From positions 3,267,869 to 3,331,868 of the forward strand of contig NW_006921538.1 of NCBI RefSeq assembly GCF_000340215.1: DNA of 64,000 bases, read 5' to 3'. Positions 24,937 through 37,599 of the stretch are shown piece by piece; position 1 is the first letter of the stretch, and the number at the start of each line of letters is the position of its first letter. The notes beneath the pieces were generated by a model. It was not told the DNA's origin, did not search any database, and worked only from the letters and a program-made list of their open reading frames with translations. Origin of the DNA: Pseudocercospora fijiensis CIRAD86. Taxonomy: Eukaryota > Ascomycota > Dothideomycetes > Mycosphaerellales > Mycosphaerellaceae. The translations under genes and the position numbers were made by a program.

Positions 24937-27900
24937 GCGCCGCACTAACTGTTAGCCTTGTACGGCGTAAGACTATCGACATTGTACTAGCTATTACGCG
25001 TACCTGTCTTATATCTAGGCACGACGCTAACTATAAAGCTAAGGTTATACTAGATCTAGGAAATTCAGTTAGCGCCCTTATTAGCTATCGCCTAGCTAAG
25101 CAATTAGACCTTCGACAATTGCCTAGGACTAACCTGCTAACCCTTGCTTAGTTTAATAACGCTCGGCACTTAACCTATAGAGCCTACTATATTTATATAG
25201 TCCTAAGAGATAACCTCGGCAACGAGCGCCTACTAGACTTTACTGCCTACGTAGTAGATATAGACAACCTATATAGGGGAGCTACTATTGTTATTAGCAA
25301 CCCTGTCCTTAAGCACTATACTGTCGTTATAGACTTAGGCAGTTAACAATAGCGATTTAGAATCGCTAGGAAAGAGGACATTAAACACATTAATGTTAGC
25401 GAGTGCCCTAACGATATTAGGGTCCTATTTATTAGCAACCTGACCCTAGCTAACCTAATAGTCGACCTATTAGGGGATAACGATAAACCTGTACCCCCTA
25501 ATAGCATAGATCCTAATTAGCTCGCTCGCATACCCTAGACTATTAGGGAGACCTATATCGAGGTGTTTAAACACTATCTAGTATCGACATTGCCTATATT
25601 TAAAGAGACGGATTATAAGATTGATATTATAGAGGGCAAAGAGGTCCCTTTTAGACCCCTCTACAACCTTAGTAAACGAGAGCTTGCTGTATTACGTAAG
25701 TACCTAGAAGAAAACCTAGCTAATAGCCGGATACGGTATAGTAATAGCCCTGCTAGTGCCCCTATCCTGTTTGTACTAAAGAAGGATAGTAGCCTACGTC
25801 TCTATATCGATTATCGTAGGCTTAATACTATTACTATTAAAGATCGCTATCTACTTCCTCTTATTAATAAGACCCTCGATCGCCTTTCTAGTGCCTACTA
25901 CTATACTACATTAGACATTAAGGACGCCTATTACCGTATCCGTATTCGTAAGGGCGATAAATAGAAGACAGCCTTTCGCACTCGCTATAGCTATTTCGAG
26001 TACTTAGTTATACTATTTAGGCTAGCTAATGCCCCTACTATATTCTAGTCCTATATTAATTAGGCCCTATTAGGCCTATTAGATCACCTCTATATAGTTT
26101 ACCTAGATAACATCCTAGTTTATATATACTTACCTAATATTGCAGAACACTAGGCTGTAGTACGAAAGGTCCTCGACCGCCTACGGGCCTATAGCCTGTA
26201 TTATAAGCCTTCTAAATGCACCTTTGCTACTAAGGAGGTGTCCTTCCTTAGCTTCCTCGTATTAACTAAGGGTGTTAAGGCTAATCCTAATCGGATCAAA
26301 ACTATTACTAAATAGCCTATTCCTACGTTAATTAAGGAGCTGCAGTTATTCCTCGGCTTCGCTAATTTCTATCGTCGCTTTATTAAGGGCTATTTACGGC
26401 ATGTAATGCCCCTAACTGAACTTACTAAAACTAAGGCTAACCTATCTAGAGAGTTTAAATAGACTAACAGAACACAAGCCGCTTTTAACGGTCTAAAGCA
26501 ACGCTTTACTAAAGTCCCCTTGCTATACTATTTCGTACTAAGTAAACCAATTCGCATTGAGACTAACGCTTCGCAGTTTGCTGTTTTAGCTATTATGTCT
26601 TAGCAGTCTAACAAAGACTATTATTAGCACCCGATTGCCTTCTTCTTAAGGAAGATAATTGATATAGAACGTCGCTACGAGACCTACGAGCAAGAGCTCT
26701 TAGCTATTGTCGAGGCCTTTAAGCACTAGCGCTATTATCTCGATAGTGCCTAGTATACTATTTAGGTCTATACGGACTATAACAACCTCCGTAGGATTAC
26801 GAAGGTTACTAGGGTTATAGGTCGATAGGCTAGATAGGCCGTCTACCTCGCTAGGTTTGATTTTAATGTATTATATCGGCTAGGCGTAAGCAACCCTGCT
26901 AATAGCCTATCGAGGCGACCTAATTACGACGGCGAAACCCAATCTATTAATTCGTTATTTCTAACCCTATAGTACAAGATTGCTATAGACCTCGTAGTAA
27001 GGCAAGCGTAGGATAAGCGGCTTACCGGACTCCGCGACGGCTTGAAGCATATTAATGCTCTTACTATATTAATAGTGCGTATTAAGGACACAGATAGGAG
27101 AAGTTATAATAACTCCCTAGTCGATATCGCTATATATAGTAACAGCGATGGCACTACTGTAGTTAATCCGGCTGCTAGTGCTACTAGATGTATATAGTAC
27201 GTACTACGCAAGATAGCGAGGGTACTATTAAGCGAACTTGCAGACGGGGATAGCCGAGCGTTTATAGATAAGCTGTTACGTGCTTAGCAAAGGGACGCCT
27301 TTGCTACGGCTCGTATAGATTAGCTTAGAAGTAGCCGCAAGACTAGATCTAGCAAGAATTAGTCGATTAATGCTAATAGCCATTTGCGCTATAAGGGTAG
27401 GCTCTATATCCCTACCGAGCATTCGATCCGATAAGAGCTTCTTAAGCGACACTATAATAGTAAGCTTGCCGGTTACTATAGTATAGAGAGGTCGCACGAG
27501 CTACTATCGCGTATATACTACTAGCTAAATAGTAAGCGGGACATAAAGGACTACGTAAACATATATACTATGTGTTAACGCGTTAAAGCACCTAAGTACT
27601 TACTATTCGGGGAGTTGTCTTTACTTCCTATTCTAAAGAAACTATTTGCAGAACTTATAATAGACTTTATTATAGGCCTTCCTCCCGCTAAGCGCAGGGG
27701 TAGTAAGGACGTATACGATGCTATCCTTGTTGTAGTAGATCGGTTTACTAAAGGCGCTCGTTATATCCCTGCTCGGAAGGATTAGACTTCTATTAATATA
27801 GTAGAAGCGCTATAGAACAACACCTTCTATACCTATTAGGGGACCCCTAAGGGGATAGTTTCCGACCGAGGCTCGACATTTATATCTTACTATTAGAGTG

Positions 27901-28495
27901 AGATATGCCTATAGCTAAGACTTAAGCATCGGCTATCTACAGCCTTCTATCTATAGACAGATAGCTAAACCGAGAGGCAGAATGCTACCCTATAGCAGTA
28001 CCTACGCAGTTATATTAACGAGAACCCTAACGACTAGGTTAACCTCCTATAGCTAGCTAAATTCGTATATAATAACAGTGTCTACTTATTAACTAAGGTG
28101 TTACTATATATAGCTATAATAGGCTAGAACGTAGCTATGCTATAAGACCCCCTATCGCTCGAGGCCGAGTATAAGGAAAGGGAAGCGGGTCAACCTAAAA
28201 CACTAGCGGCTATTAAGAGGGTTCAAAAGATACGAGAAATCTATACTAAGATAGCTAAGAAGCTAATAAAGGCTTAAGAGTACTAAAAGACCTACTACGA
28301 TAAGCGTTATATACCGATAACCTTTAAGCAAGGCGATATAGTTATGCTTAGTACAAAGAACCTCCGTATCCGCAAACACCTATTACCCGATAGCAAAACA
28401 CGCCCCAAACTAGCACTACGGTTTATTAGCCTATTCCGAATCCGAGAACCGAAGGGCAATAGCTAGGCCTATTAGTTATAGCTTCTACCCTATAT
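24928..28495 (+). pseudogene. pol of outer family A element, main part
   Basis: The -1 frame relative to gag holds the protease-like segment (about 25040-25120), RT (25563-26300, open for 133 codons), RNase H (about 26500-26790) and integrase (about 27430-28200, core near 27657). RIP-type TAG/TAA stops are frequent, and the RT box again reads LDNI (about 26104-26115). The ORF is cut at 28495 by the family B LTR, and the chromodomain end resumes at 40836. Expected length and order match 2604-6490. Confidence 0.82.
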
Positions 28496-28772
28496 TGGCT
28501 AGTAACCGGCCCTATACACCTAGGCTGAGTTTTGAGCCTATATAAGAGGCCTCCTTCTGCATTATAGATAGAGCACTAACCTCGTACAGTACATTGTTTA
28601 TATCACACTTCTACAATGCCTATGTTGTAGGGCTCTAGTCTTCAGCCTAAGCAACCGTCTTGTTATCCTATTATGCTAAACATAGCTGCCTATATTGCTA
28701 TAGGTTATGTTACCCTTAGTAGCCTATACTATTACTGTAGGTAGTAGTAGTGGTTTTGGTTTCCGTCCTTTA
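28496..28772 (+). repeat. 5' LTR of family B
   Basis: Starts TGGCTAGTAACCGG and ends about GTCCTTTA. The partner at 40559-40835 differs mainly by C/T and G/A transitions. A TATATAAGAGG sequence about 60 bp in could be a TATA-type promoter element. Confidence 0.82.
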
Positions 28773-29598
28773 TTAGAGCCGAAGGTAGGGCTATCTCTTT
28801 ATATCTAATAGGTTCGGGTATATTGAAGGTGGTCTCTAGGCACGAATAGCTATAACTAAAGCGAGGGCACGATAAGAGCCTACGGTACGGACGATACCGA
28901 AGTATCTTAAGGGGCTATTACGACAAGTAGAGAAACCTCTTAACGAGGGCATCGCTTTAACCCCGAAAAGCTGCAAACCCTTAGGACTATTACAGCTTAG
29001 GGCCTAGTCTATAGCTATAGCTAGCTTCTAAGGACTCGGCTCCGGGTCGAAGACCTATTTAGCACCGCTTGCTCGAGATAAGCCCCGCCTAAGAAGGAGA
29101 TAGACTAATCACCTATCGGCCTTGCTTAGTTTGCTAAGACTATTAATTAATAGCAAATACGGATTGTAGGTCGGATAGCCGGGGAGTCCCCTGTTAATCG
29201 GGTAGGGCGTCCCTAGATTCGCAGCCTCGCTTAGATAGTGCTTAGCCTTCTACTAGAAAAAGAAGGCTACCGCCCCCCTATCTAGCTAAAGGAGATACGA
29301 GCTAGTTTCTAGGATCTAGGTGTAAATAGAGATTGCAGTCTCTCCCTCCGAGCGGCTTTTGCCTAAAATCTACTAAACTAAGCTCCTAGAGGTAGTTAGG
29401 CGACCCCTAGGAGGCTAAATCCTAATACTACCCCGGGGGTAACACTAGGAGAAACAGCCTAATATACCACTCTCTCGTATAGCAACATTACAACAAACTA
29501 AACAGACCAAAGTCACTAAAAATACATTCATATAGCATTCTATTTCAACTTTATATAGCATTCTATTTCAACCATTTTAACTATTTCATAATAATCGA
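28773..29598 (+). other. 5' leader of family B
   Basis: About 0.8 kb without a readable ORF between the LTR and gag. It contains the primer-binding-like start and, at 29423-29447, the first family B near-palindrome. Nothing else was recognised. Confidence 0.55.
29423..29447. repeat. Near-palindrome upstream of family B gag (copy 3)
   Basis: TAATACTACCCC, G, then GGGGTAACACTA. It lies about 150 bp before the gag ORF. Confidence 0.75.
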
Positions 29599-32500
29599 AT
29601 AAGCTCTAGCTCTAGCGAAAACGAATATCGAGAATTAGCGGAATCCTCTAAATCCGAAAACGCCCCTAATCCTATTAACGAAGAAATCAGGCGGCGACTA
29701 GTTAATATAAGTAAGCCTCCTACGCCCTCTACGCTAGAGGCGCTCTATACTATCCTTATAAAAATGATAGAGAAGCAAACTAAGCTTCTCCGTTAAAACA
29801 AGCGTCGCCCGCTAGAGCTAGGGAGTAGGGCAAATCCCCTGTTCGAAGGGTAGAACGCTATAGTACATATTAAGCGCTTTAAGGAAGGCTTAGTTAATTA
29901 CGAGCTCGACAGAGAATCCGACTAGTACAAGATTCGGTCCTTTACGAGGACCACCTCCTCTAAGCTTTACCGAACCCTTAAAACCCTAGTTAGCTACCTA
30001 GAAAAGGACGACAAGTCTAATACTAACTAGGAGACCTTTAAGATAGCCTTTATAAGGGAGTATCGGGAGCGCGATAGCCGTCGCATTAAAGGCAGTCGTG
30101 CGTAGCTCGAGTCCCTCTGCTTAGTAAGGCGTACTAAGGATAACGACCTAAAGGGGTATGTCCGCGAGTTTGTCGAGTTAGCGGATAGCATCGAATAGAG
30201 TAACCTCGAAAACTCTTAGAGAATAAGGCTACTCCTCTAGGGGTTGCCGTAGCCTATAGCTTAGCGTATCTTCCGTCGCTATAAGCTTAGCGAGGCCGAT
30301 CCTAAGAGCTTTAGGAAGTACAAAGAGGTCCTAGTGTATATTAAGGCCGACATTAATAGCGTAGCCGATGCGAGGAAGTTTATCTACGGCGAAGACCGGA
30401 ATAACCTAGCGCAGGTTAGGAAAGAAGCCTTAGTAAGTAAGGGACCTAAGTTCCTTCCTAAATCGCAAAGTGGTCCTAAGACCGTAACTCCTACTATTAC
30501 TAAGCACTCTTAGGATGTCGCGGACTTAGCTAAATCCCTAGCCTAGCTAAACCTAAATGCGAAAGCATTATAGCGAGTTAGGGAGGTTATTAATGCTACT
30601 ATACTAGGCGAAGTACTACTAGTCTACTAGGTTTTAGATCCCAACTACCCTAAAGCCCCTTTAGTAGATGTCTACGCTATGCGGAAGATCTATTCTAACT
30701 TAGATAGCAAGTGCTAGATATATAGCGGGTTCAAACATGTCTAATCGTCCTACCCTATCTAGAAAGAGCTTCTTAAAAGGAAGCTTATTATGCAAGTAAA
30801 TAGCCGATTCTACTATATAGACACCGGCGACAAGATTGATTTCGAATGGGATCGGAGAGCCCCGAAGCTGCCTTAGCTAAAGACCCTTCTAGAAAAGAAG
30901 TACGGCGGCAAGATCGAGTTTAAGGACACTAGGAACAGTACCCTCGCCGCTATTACTAAACGAGAAACTTAGAAGGTTAGGGCAAAACAGGTTAAGGAGC
31001 GAAGCAGTAACGGTACTACTAAGCCTATTAAAGTTAACTTTGTTTCTTAGGATCCGGACGCAGTTACTAATGTTTACGCGGTTACTAAGAACAGTATAGA
31101 TGTCTACGCTGCTATACGGTCTTAGACCTAGTCCTAAAGCAAGGGCAAGAGCCCTTAGAACCCCACTCGCCCTAGTGCGGCAGCCTCTACTAGGATACTA
31201 AAGAACAAGGCGGCCGACAAGGCTAAGTAATAGCGAGAGTCAACCGCTAAAACTAAGACTCTCTAAACAGCTACGGACCGCGCTGCCCGATCTAGCACCG
31301 CACCTAGCACCGCACCTAGTACCGCCCCTAGCACCCTATCTATAGAAAGCCCAGTCGTCCTAGAGACTCTAGAGGTCGACATAGAGGATGTTACTACCGA
31401 TATTAGTAGTACCCTAGGCTTAGCTAACCTACCTACCTACAAACGGAAGTTATCCGACCTAAAGAGCTTTCGCTTTAATAGGTATATGAAAAAGTATAGT
31501 ACTAGCCTAGCTAACTCCTTAGACACAAAGGTAAACGCTCTCTTCTAGGCTTTATAGTTTCTAGACCTTAAGTCTAACGTATCTATAGGTAAGCTACTAG
31601 TATACGGTTTGCCTACTAACCTGTTCTAGAGCCGAATCCCTAACGATGCTACCTTTATAAAAGACCTCGCTATCCTCCGACGGAAACAGGGACGAGAAGA
31701 CTATATCGACGTCTCTTCCCTATAGTTCCTTCCTAAATTTTTAGGTGCCTAAGAGTTAGTAGAAGGCGAATCGGTAACCTACGAGAACCAAGATACTATC
31801 GATAATGCTAACGAAGAGGGAGTTAAGGAGATAGGCCGAGGGGATAGTAATAATCCCGACCCTACTCCAGTTTCAGTCTCTATTAAGGCTATCCGGTTTA
31901 CTAGCTAATAAATCGGTCGAGTAGGACCTCCTCGACCTAAGGAACTTTATTCCATCCCTAATAATATAGACCTTTCCGTAGTTACCCGTTCCTTCGCCGT
32001 CGTTCCCGCTATCTATATTTAGGTTACTATCGGGAGCTATAGTTAATAGATGCTAGCAATGCTTGATAATAGTTCGGAGTCACTTATTATAAGTAAGCGT
32101 TAGGCTAAACAACTTAGGCTGCCGATAAATAGAGACATTTCCCTCGGCATATAGGGAGTAAATAGGGAGGTTGCGCTAGTAGGTGCTTGCTATAATATTA
32201 TAGTAGACGCTTTCGGTATATGCTTTTCCTTTACCTTCTAGATTGCCGCCGACCTAAATACGCTAATCATTCTAGGTCGGCTATAGTCTCGCATAACTCG
32301 TAGTATCTAGCGCAACTGCGACGATGGCTCCTAAGAGGGAACTATCGCTAACTAGAAGGGCAACCGAGTCGTATTTACTAGTTATGTCGGCAATACTAGC
32401 TACAAGTCCTACGAGGATATCCTTGCTGCTTCTAGACGGTCTTCGGGAAACGCTACGGCGCGGTTATAAGACCGGCAATCTGCGCTATAAGTTAGTATAG

Positions 32501-32640
32501 CTTAAATAGGTTATTTCTAGAAGTGCGCCGCTCCGTACGTTAAGGCAAGTTTCTAGGTTCTGCACTAAGAAGACAAGTGCTCGAAGCGATAGCGAGTATA
32601 ACACAACGACTACCTATACCTGCTATATAAGTCAAGGTAA
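29599..32640 (+). pseudogene. Family B gag with C-terminal protease-like domain
   Basis: The frame is about 1,010 codons with TAG/TAA interruptions. The likely start is ATA-AGC at 29599, where ATG followed by A is a RIP target. It begins with a Ser/Glu-rich N terminus, followed by a capsid-like helical region (about 29800-30500). A basic/Ser-Thr-Pro low-complexity stretch (about 31130-31340) has APSTAPST-type repeats. A retropepsin-like region near 32010-32290 (MLDNSSES, later LIILGR) has its DTG/DSG active site altered. No CCHC knuckle was found. Protease being fused to gag rather than pol is unusual for Ty3/gypsy and is inferred from frame continuity. Confidence 0.7.
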
Positions 32641-32721
32641 TAATGCTATCTTATACATCGTCGCCGGAGGCATTACTACCGGACGCGGGTCTACCCGAAC
32701 TAACTAATCAGAGCGCGAGTC

Positions 32722-32746
32722 TAATACTACCCCGGGGGTATTATTA
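32722..32746. repeat. Near-palindrome between family B gag and pol (copy 4)
   Basis: TAATACTACCCC, G, GGGGTATTATTA. It lies in the 110-bp gap between the gag and pol frames. Confidence 0.75.
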
Positions 32747-32750
32747 CGAA

Positions 32751-35700
32751 TCCAACGTTTTCGCCGGCGTTATAAATTAGGACTACTAGCTGTATACCTA
32801 TCGACTTAAGGAAACTTCTAAAGAAGTTTACGCGCTGTTTTGTTGCGCCAATCTCTAAGCCTAGCGACAAAGGGAGCGAGCTCGGATTCGACAATCGATT
32901 AGTATATATACCCTATATAAGAGGGTAGCTAACAAGATCAAGCCTATAAAGGGTAGCGTATACATTACCGATAGGTCCAATCCTAGCGGGAATCCTAACT
33001 AGCGACAAAAGTGCCTTAATTGGGAGGCGACACTACTACCTAGGGATAGTCCGTACGATTAGAAATATATTACAAAAAAGTTCTCTACTATCCCTAGGGA
33101 GTTAAGGCTAATAGAGGAGAGGCTTGCGAAAATCAAACCTAGCATCGAGCTTTCGGATCGTAAGCTAGATTTGCTATACGAGCTTCTATACAATCGCGAG
33201 GCCGTGTTAGCATATAACTTTACTTACCTAGGCAGAATAAACCCGGAGGTTGCCCCTCCGTAGAGGATCCGAACGATCGAATATAAGCCTTAGGCCTACC
33301 TAGGTTTCAAGCTAAACCTAAGCCTGCGAGGTATAGTTAAGGACATAATACGACAGCGTATAAAGGCTAGCACCTTAGAACCTTCCTATGCCTCGTATCG
33401 TAATCTATACTTCCTAGTTCAAAAGAAAACAGCTCCTAGGGAACCAAAGAAGTACCGTCTGATTAACGCTGTATAAAAGTTTAACGCAGTTACGATTAGA
33501 GATACTAACCTCCCTCCGGAGACTAATAGGTTCTCGGAAGCTTTTACTAACTGTGTTGTAGCCTTACTAGTTGATGTTTTCTCGGGCTACGACTAGATCC
33601 CTCTCTACCCTAATAGCCGCGACCTTACTAGTTTCGAGACACCTCTTAGGCTATATAGACAAACTACCCTTCCCTAAGGGGCAACCAACTCTATAGCCTA
33701 GTTCGTTCGTATTATAAACTAAGTCCTCGCGGCCTATATCTCCTATATAGCGATACCTTTCCTCGACGATATCGGCATTAAGGGCCCTAAAACCAGGTAC
33801 GACAATAAAGAAGTAGAGCCTAGCATCCGTAGGTTCTTTCTCGAATATATTTAGAACCTCGATAGTGTCCTCTACGACCTAGAGCGAGCTAACCTAACGG
33901 TGTATAGGGAAAAGCTTTAGCTCCTATACAAACGAATAAATATTGTCGGGTTTGTAACTAATAAGAACGGCCGCCATCCTAATAATATACGGGTCCTAAA
34001 GATAGTGTCCTAGCCGGATCCTACCTGTTAGAAGGATGTCCGAACCTGGCTTAGAGTAGTCTCCTACTTCCGTATCTAGGTCGAGAACTTTGCATTAGTA
34101 TATAAGCCCTTATACGCCTTGCTTAAGAAGGATACTAAGTTCGAATAGACCTCCGTTTACTAAGCGGCTAAGGACGCGGTAACTAAGGCGCTCGTTAGTG
34201 TACCTGCCCTAATATCTATTAACTACTTAGAGGGTATAGGTTTAATAATTGTTGCTGTCGACTCGAGCGGGGAAGGCTATAGCGAGATACTAATGCAGTA
34301 TAACCGTAAGGAGCTATCCTTGCGTTATCCTATTAGGTACGACTCCGGACTATAGAAACCGATCGAGGCCCGATACGATACTAGCAAGCGAGAATGCCTT
34401 AGAGTCTATAAGGCTCTTAAGAAGTTCTAACTATAGCTCTTTAGGGTATTCTTTCGTCTAGAAATCGATGCTTAGACGCTAGTCTATTAGCTTAACCGTA
34501 TAGCCTCCGACCTACTAAACTCTGCGATAGCTCGGTAGGTTGCCTAGATCTATTTGTTTGACTTCGACGTCTTCTACGTTCCTAGCAAGAAGCATACTAG
34601 ACCGGATAGCCTTTCTAGAAGGCCCGCTATAGAAGAGGACATCGCCGAGATAATAGAAGAAGAGGATGTCGATGCGGTAATTAACCGCACCTTCTTCGCT
34701 GCCTTCTGTATTAATGCTATGCTAGCGATTACTAGGCCTACTGCTAACGACTAACCTAGCGACTAACCTAGTAACTAGCCCGACGAGAGCCCTACTGCTA
34801 ACGGTAACGACTAGACTAAAGCTAAGGCGGATAAACTAGAGAGGGATAATATCCTTAATAGGGTCTACTCCGACGACTCCTATTATATCGCCTACTTCCT
34901 AACCTATACGAGGAAAGCGCCTAGCCTATTAAAGAGTTAATACCGTCGGGTTATTCGCTATTCTCGACGATTCCTAGTTAAAGATCGAGTCCTTTAGCGA
35001 TAAGCGATAGTTAATATACCTCTCTAGCGTGTTATTAACGACCTAGCAGCCCGACAAGAGATCCTTCGTTCCGTTTACGATAAGCTCGGCTACCGGGCGG
35101 CGGAGGGCACCTTCGATGTCCTTCGTCGGCGCTACTAGTAGGATAGCGTATAGGCTAATGTCTCCCGCTACTATAAGAGCTGTCCTAAGTGCAATTTTAG
35201 GAATAGCTACCGACGTCTAGGGGAACTGCGTATTCCTACTACCTAGTTAGTCGGAGAACGATAGTATAGCGATAGGGTCTATCTTAGTCGTAATAATAGC
35301 TTATATGTTATTCGGGAGGGTCTTTCTCGATAGCTAGAGGCCTATCATTTCTACAAGGGCTACGGCGCTATTAATGCTCGTAATATAGCTACCTTCCTGT
35401 TTAAAGATCTGTTTTGCCGCTAGGGAACACCTTACGAGATTATCTTAGACAACGCTACGAACAATATAGCTAAAGAAGTTTAAGTACTACTTGTTTCGTA
35501 TAGGGCGAAAAACGTTCGCATCTCCCCGTACTATCCCTAGTCGAATGCTATTGTTGAACGTAGCTATCGGTCTTTAATTGATGCCCTATCTAAGATGACT
35601 AATAGAGGGGATAGGTCGGTTCCTATCTCTACCCGGGTCCCGGCCCTTCTCTAGGCGGATCGAACTACTATTGTCGATACGACTAGACTTACGCTAGTAG

Positions 35701-36470
35701 AGCTTATAATTAGGAGGGACGCCGTTCTTCCTATTAAGTTATCCTATCGCACGTATAGCGTTTACGATTAGGGGTCTGTTCGTACTAAAGCGGATCTCCT
35801 TGCCCTACGCGCTAAGGCTCTTAAGGATATAACTACTACTTCTTAAGAGGGACTTGCTCGACAACGGCGCCTTCGTAAAGAGGCTAAGTAGTATTTTAAT
35901 AACTATAATACTGTTAATTAGGAGCCTCTAAAGGTTAGCGATATAGTTCTCCTATACCGGTCCGAGTTAGAGTATAGTTACTCTTATAAGCTAGCCTTTA
36001 AATAGAAAGGGCCTTATAGAGTATAGGAGGTCCTTTACGATAGTTCTACGTACCGACTTTAGGAACTTGATAGTGCCACTTTAAAGCACTCGCACCCCCG
36101 GGCTAATCTAAAGAAGGTCGTCGAGTTAAGAGAGCCTACCCGTTCTCCCCCGACCGAGGAGGAAGTTAATGCCTCTATAGGCCCTCTACCGACCTTAGAT
36201 GCCTATCGAGAGGAGGATCCTACCGCGATTATAGATCCTATTCTACCCGACAACTATACGCATCCCTAGATATATCTTAGTAAGCTATTAGGAATAACTT
36301 ATAAACAAAGGGAGGGTTATATACGTGTCAATTGCGCGTAGAGTATTTCCGATGTTGATTCCGATAGTAAACTAGACTTCTAGCTATCTAACTCTAACTC
36401 CGAGGAGGAGCTCGACTAGTCTAGCGACGAAGACCGCCTAGAATTATAGCTAGATCCCGAGACTAAATGA
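32751..36470 (+). pseudogene. Family B pol (RT-RNase H-integrase)
   Basis: The frame is about 1,240 codons and ends at TGA (36468-36470), a stop not made by RIP. The N-terminal 220 codons are unassigned. RT spans about 33370-33960 (KYRLINAV, LLVDVFSGYD, FLDDIGI; catalytic Asp pair retained because GACGAT offers no TpG). RNase H follows at about 34170-34560 (IIVAVDSS). The connection (YVPSKKHTRPDSLSRRP, 34584-34634) leads to the integrase with zinc-binding region (CPKC near 35193) and core (about 35380-35620). The Ty3/gypsy order is clear. The acidic, Ser-rich C terminus lacks an obvious chromodomain. In-frame stops are mostly TAG/TAA. Confidence 0.85.
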
Positions 36471-36691
36471 TTGCTTGTCTTTCCCTGCCTCTACTGCGTT
36501 GTTTTCCTTGCCTTCTCCGCGCTATTAATATAGTACCGCCCTATAGCTTTAGTCCTTACTACTTATTCCTACGGATATTAATGCTTATAGTTGCTACCCT
36601 CTTTTGCTTTTACTTTGTCTATTGTGTTGCTCTTTTGCCCTCGAGATATTGCTGTAACTTTATTCCTTTGCTCTTGTTTTTCCTTAGATAG
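36467..36691 (+). CDS. Small hydrophobic ORF overlapping family B pol stop
   Basis: A 74-codon uninterrupted ORF starts in an ATGA overlap with the pol stop. It encodes a very hydrophobic, Cys/Leu/Phe-rich peptide with two to three potential membrane-spanning runs and stops at TAG. In a region otherwise full of RIP stops an open frame is notable, but the local pyrimidine-rich composition makes hydrophobic translations likely in several frames. It is not similar to anything recognised and may be fortuitous. Confidence 0.25.
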   Translation: MIACLSLPLLRCFPCLLRAINIVPPYSFSPYYLFLRILMLIVATLFCFYFVYCVALLPSRYCCNFIPLLLFFLR

Positions 36692-36713
36692 AACTATACG
36701 AGGCGTATTTTCC

Positions 36714-36738
36714 TAATAATACCCCGGGGGTAGTATTA
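36714..36738. repeat. Near-palindrome after family B pol (copy 5)
   Basis: TAATAATACCCC, G, GGGGTAGTATTA, located 244 bp after the pol stop. Confidence 0.75.
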
Positions 36739-37599
36739 GGAAGATGGCCGAACCTAACCCCTCTACCCTTTTAGGACTACTTCCCTCTAGATTCCTAGAC
36801 TCTAGCAACCTTCCTCAAGTGACAACGACAATAAGATACTCTACTAGAGACTGTTCCTGCCCTAATTAGCACTAGTTACGTAGGATACTAAGAAAGGGAG
36901 GTTCCCTATCCCTCTCCCTTCCTAGCTCTTAGATAGACATAGCAACCTAGGCCTATAGCCTCTAAGAATAGGGACTTTAGGCTATCAAGCTTAGTATTTA
37001 GAAGAAGGAAGAAGGTAAACGCACAGACCACCCTTACGTGCTTACTAATATAAAAGGTGATGCTACATCTACAACGGCAGTACTATAAGCTAATACACCG
37101 ACGAATTAGCTGCGCTAGGCCTAGGCGACTTGCTTCTCGCTACCGAGCATCTCTAGAGAAAAAGCTAATACTACCCCGGGGGTGTTATTAGTCCCGCTAG
37201 CTTTACTACTATAGATTTCTGCTAAGGACTCGAACTAACTGGTTACATTTCGAGTACGCGAGAATCTACGATAGCTAAAGGTTAACAAAGGCGCGTAGTC
37301 GCTACTAGCAATTAGCTAGATCGATTGTTAAACTTTAGCCTACCCTAACAACAAAGAAGTCTCGTATATAGCTTTACTTTTATATATAGCCGTTATCCGT
37401 TTGCTTTACTAGCGCGGAATATACGGACTACGTTACCTTCGCACTATATTTAAAGCGAGCTCCCTAAGCTCCTTCTTCTACTCGGTTACTAACTAGCTCG
37501 CTACCGCCTAAAACCCCCCTTCTATCTAAACCCTTTAATTATTATTATTAAGCAACGAACACACTTTGCAAACGCGTTTCTAAACCGCCTCGGTCGACT
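36739..37599 (+). other. Spacer between family B pol and third ORF
   Basis: No convincing ORF. It contains a second near-palindrome (37166-37190). It may hold a leader or promoter for the third ORF; no specific signal was identified. Confidence 0.5.
37166..37190. repeat. Near-palindrome before family B third ORF (copy 6)
   Basis: TAATACTACCCC, G, GGGGTGTTATTA, 410 bp before the third ORF. Confidence 0.75.
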
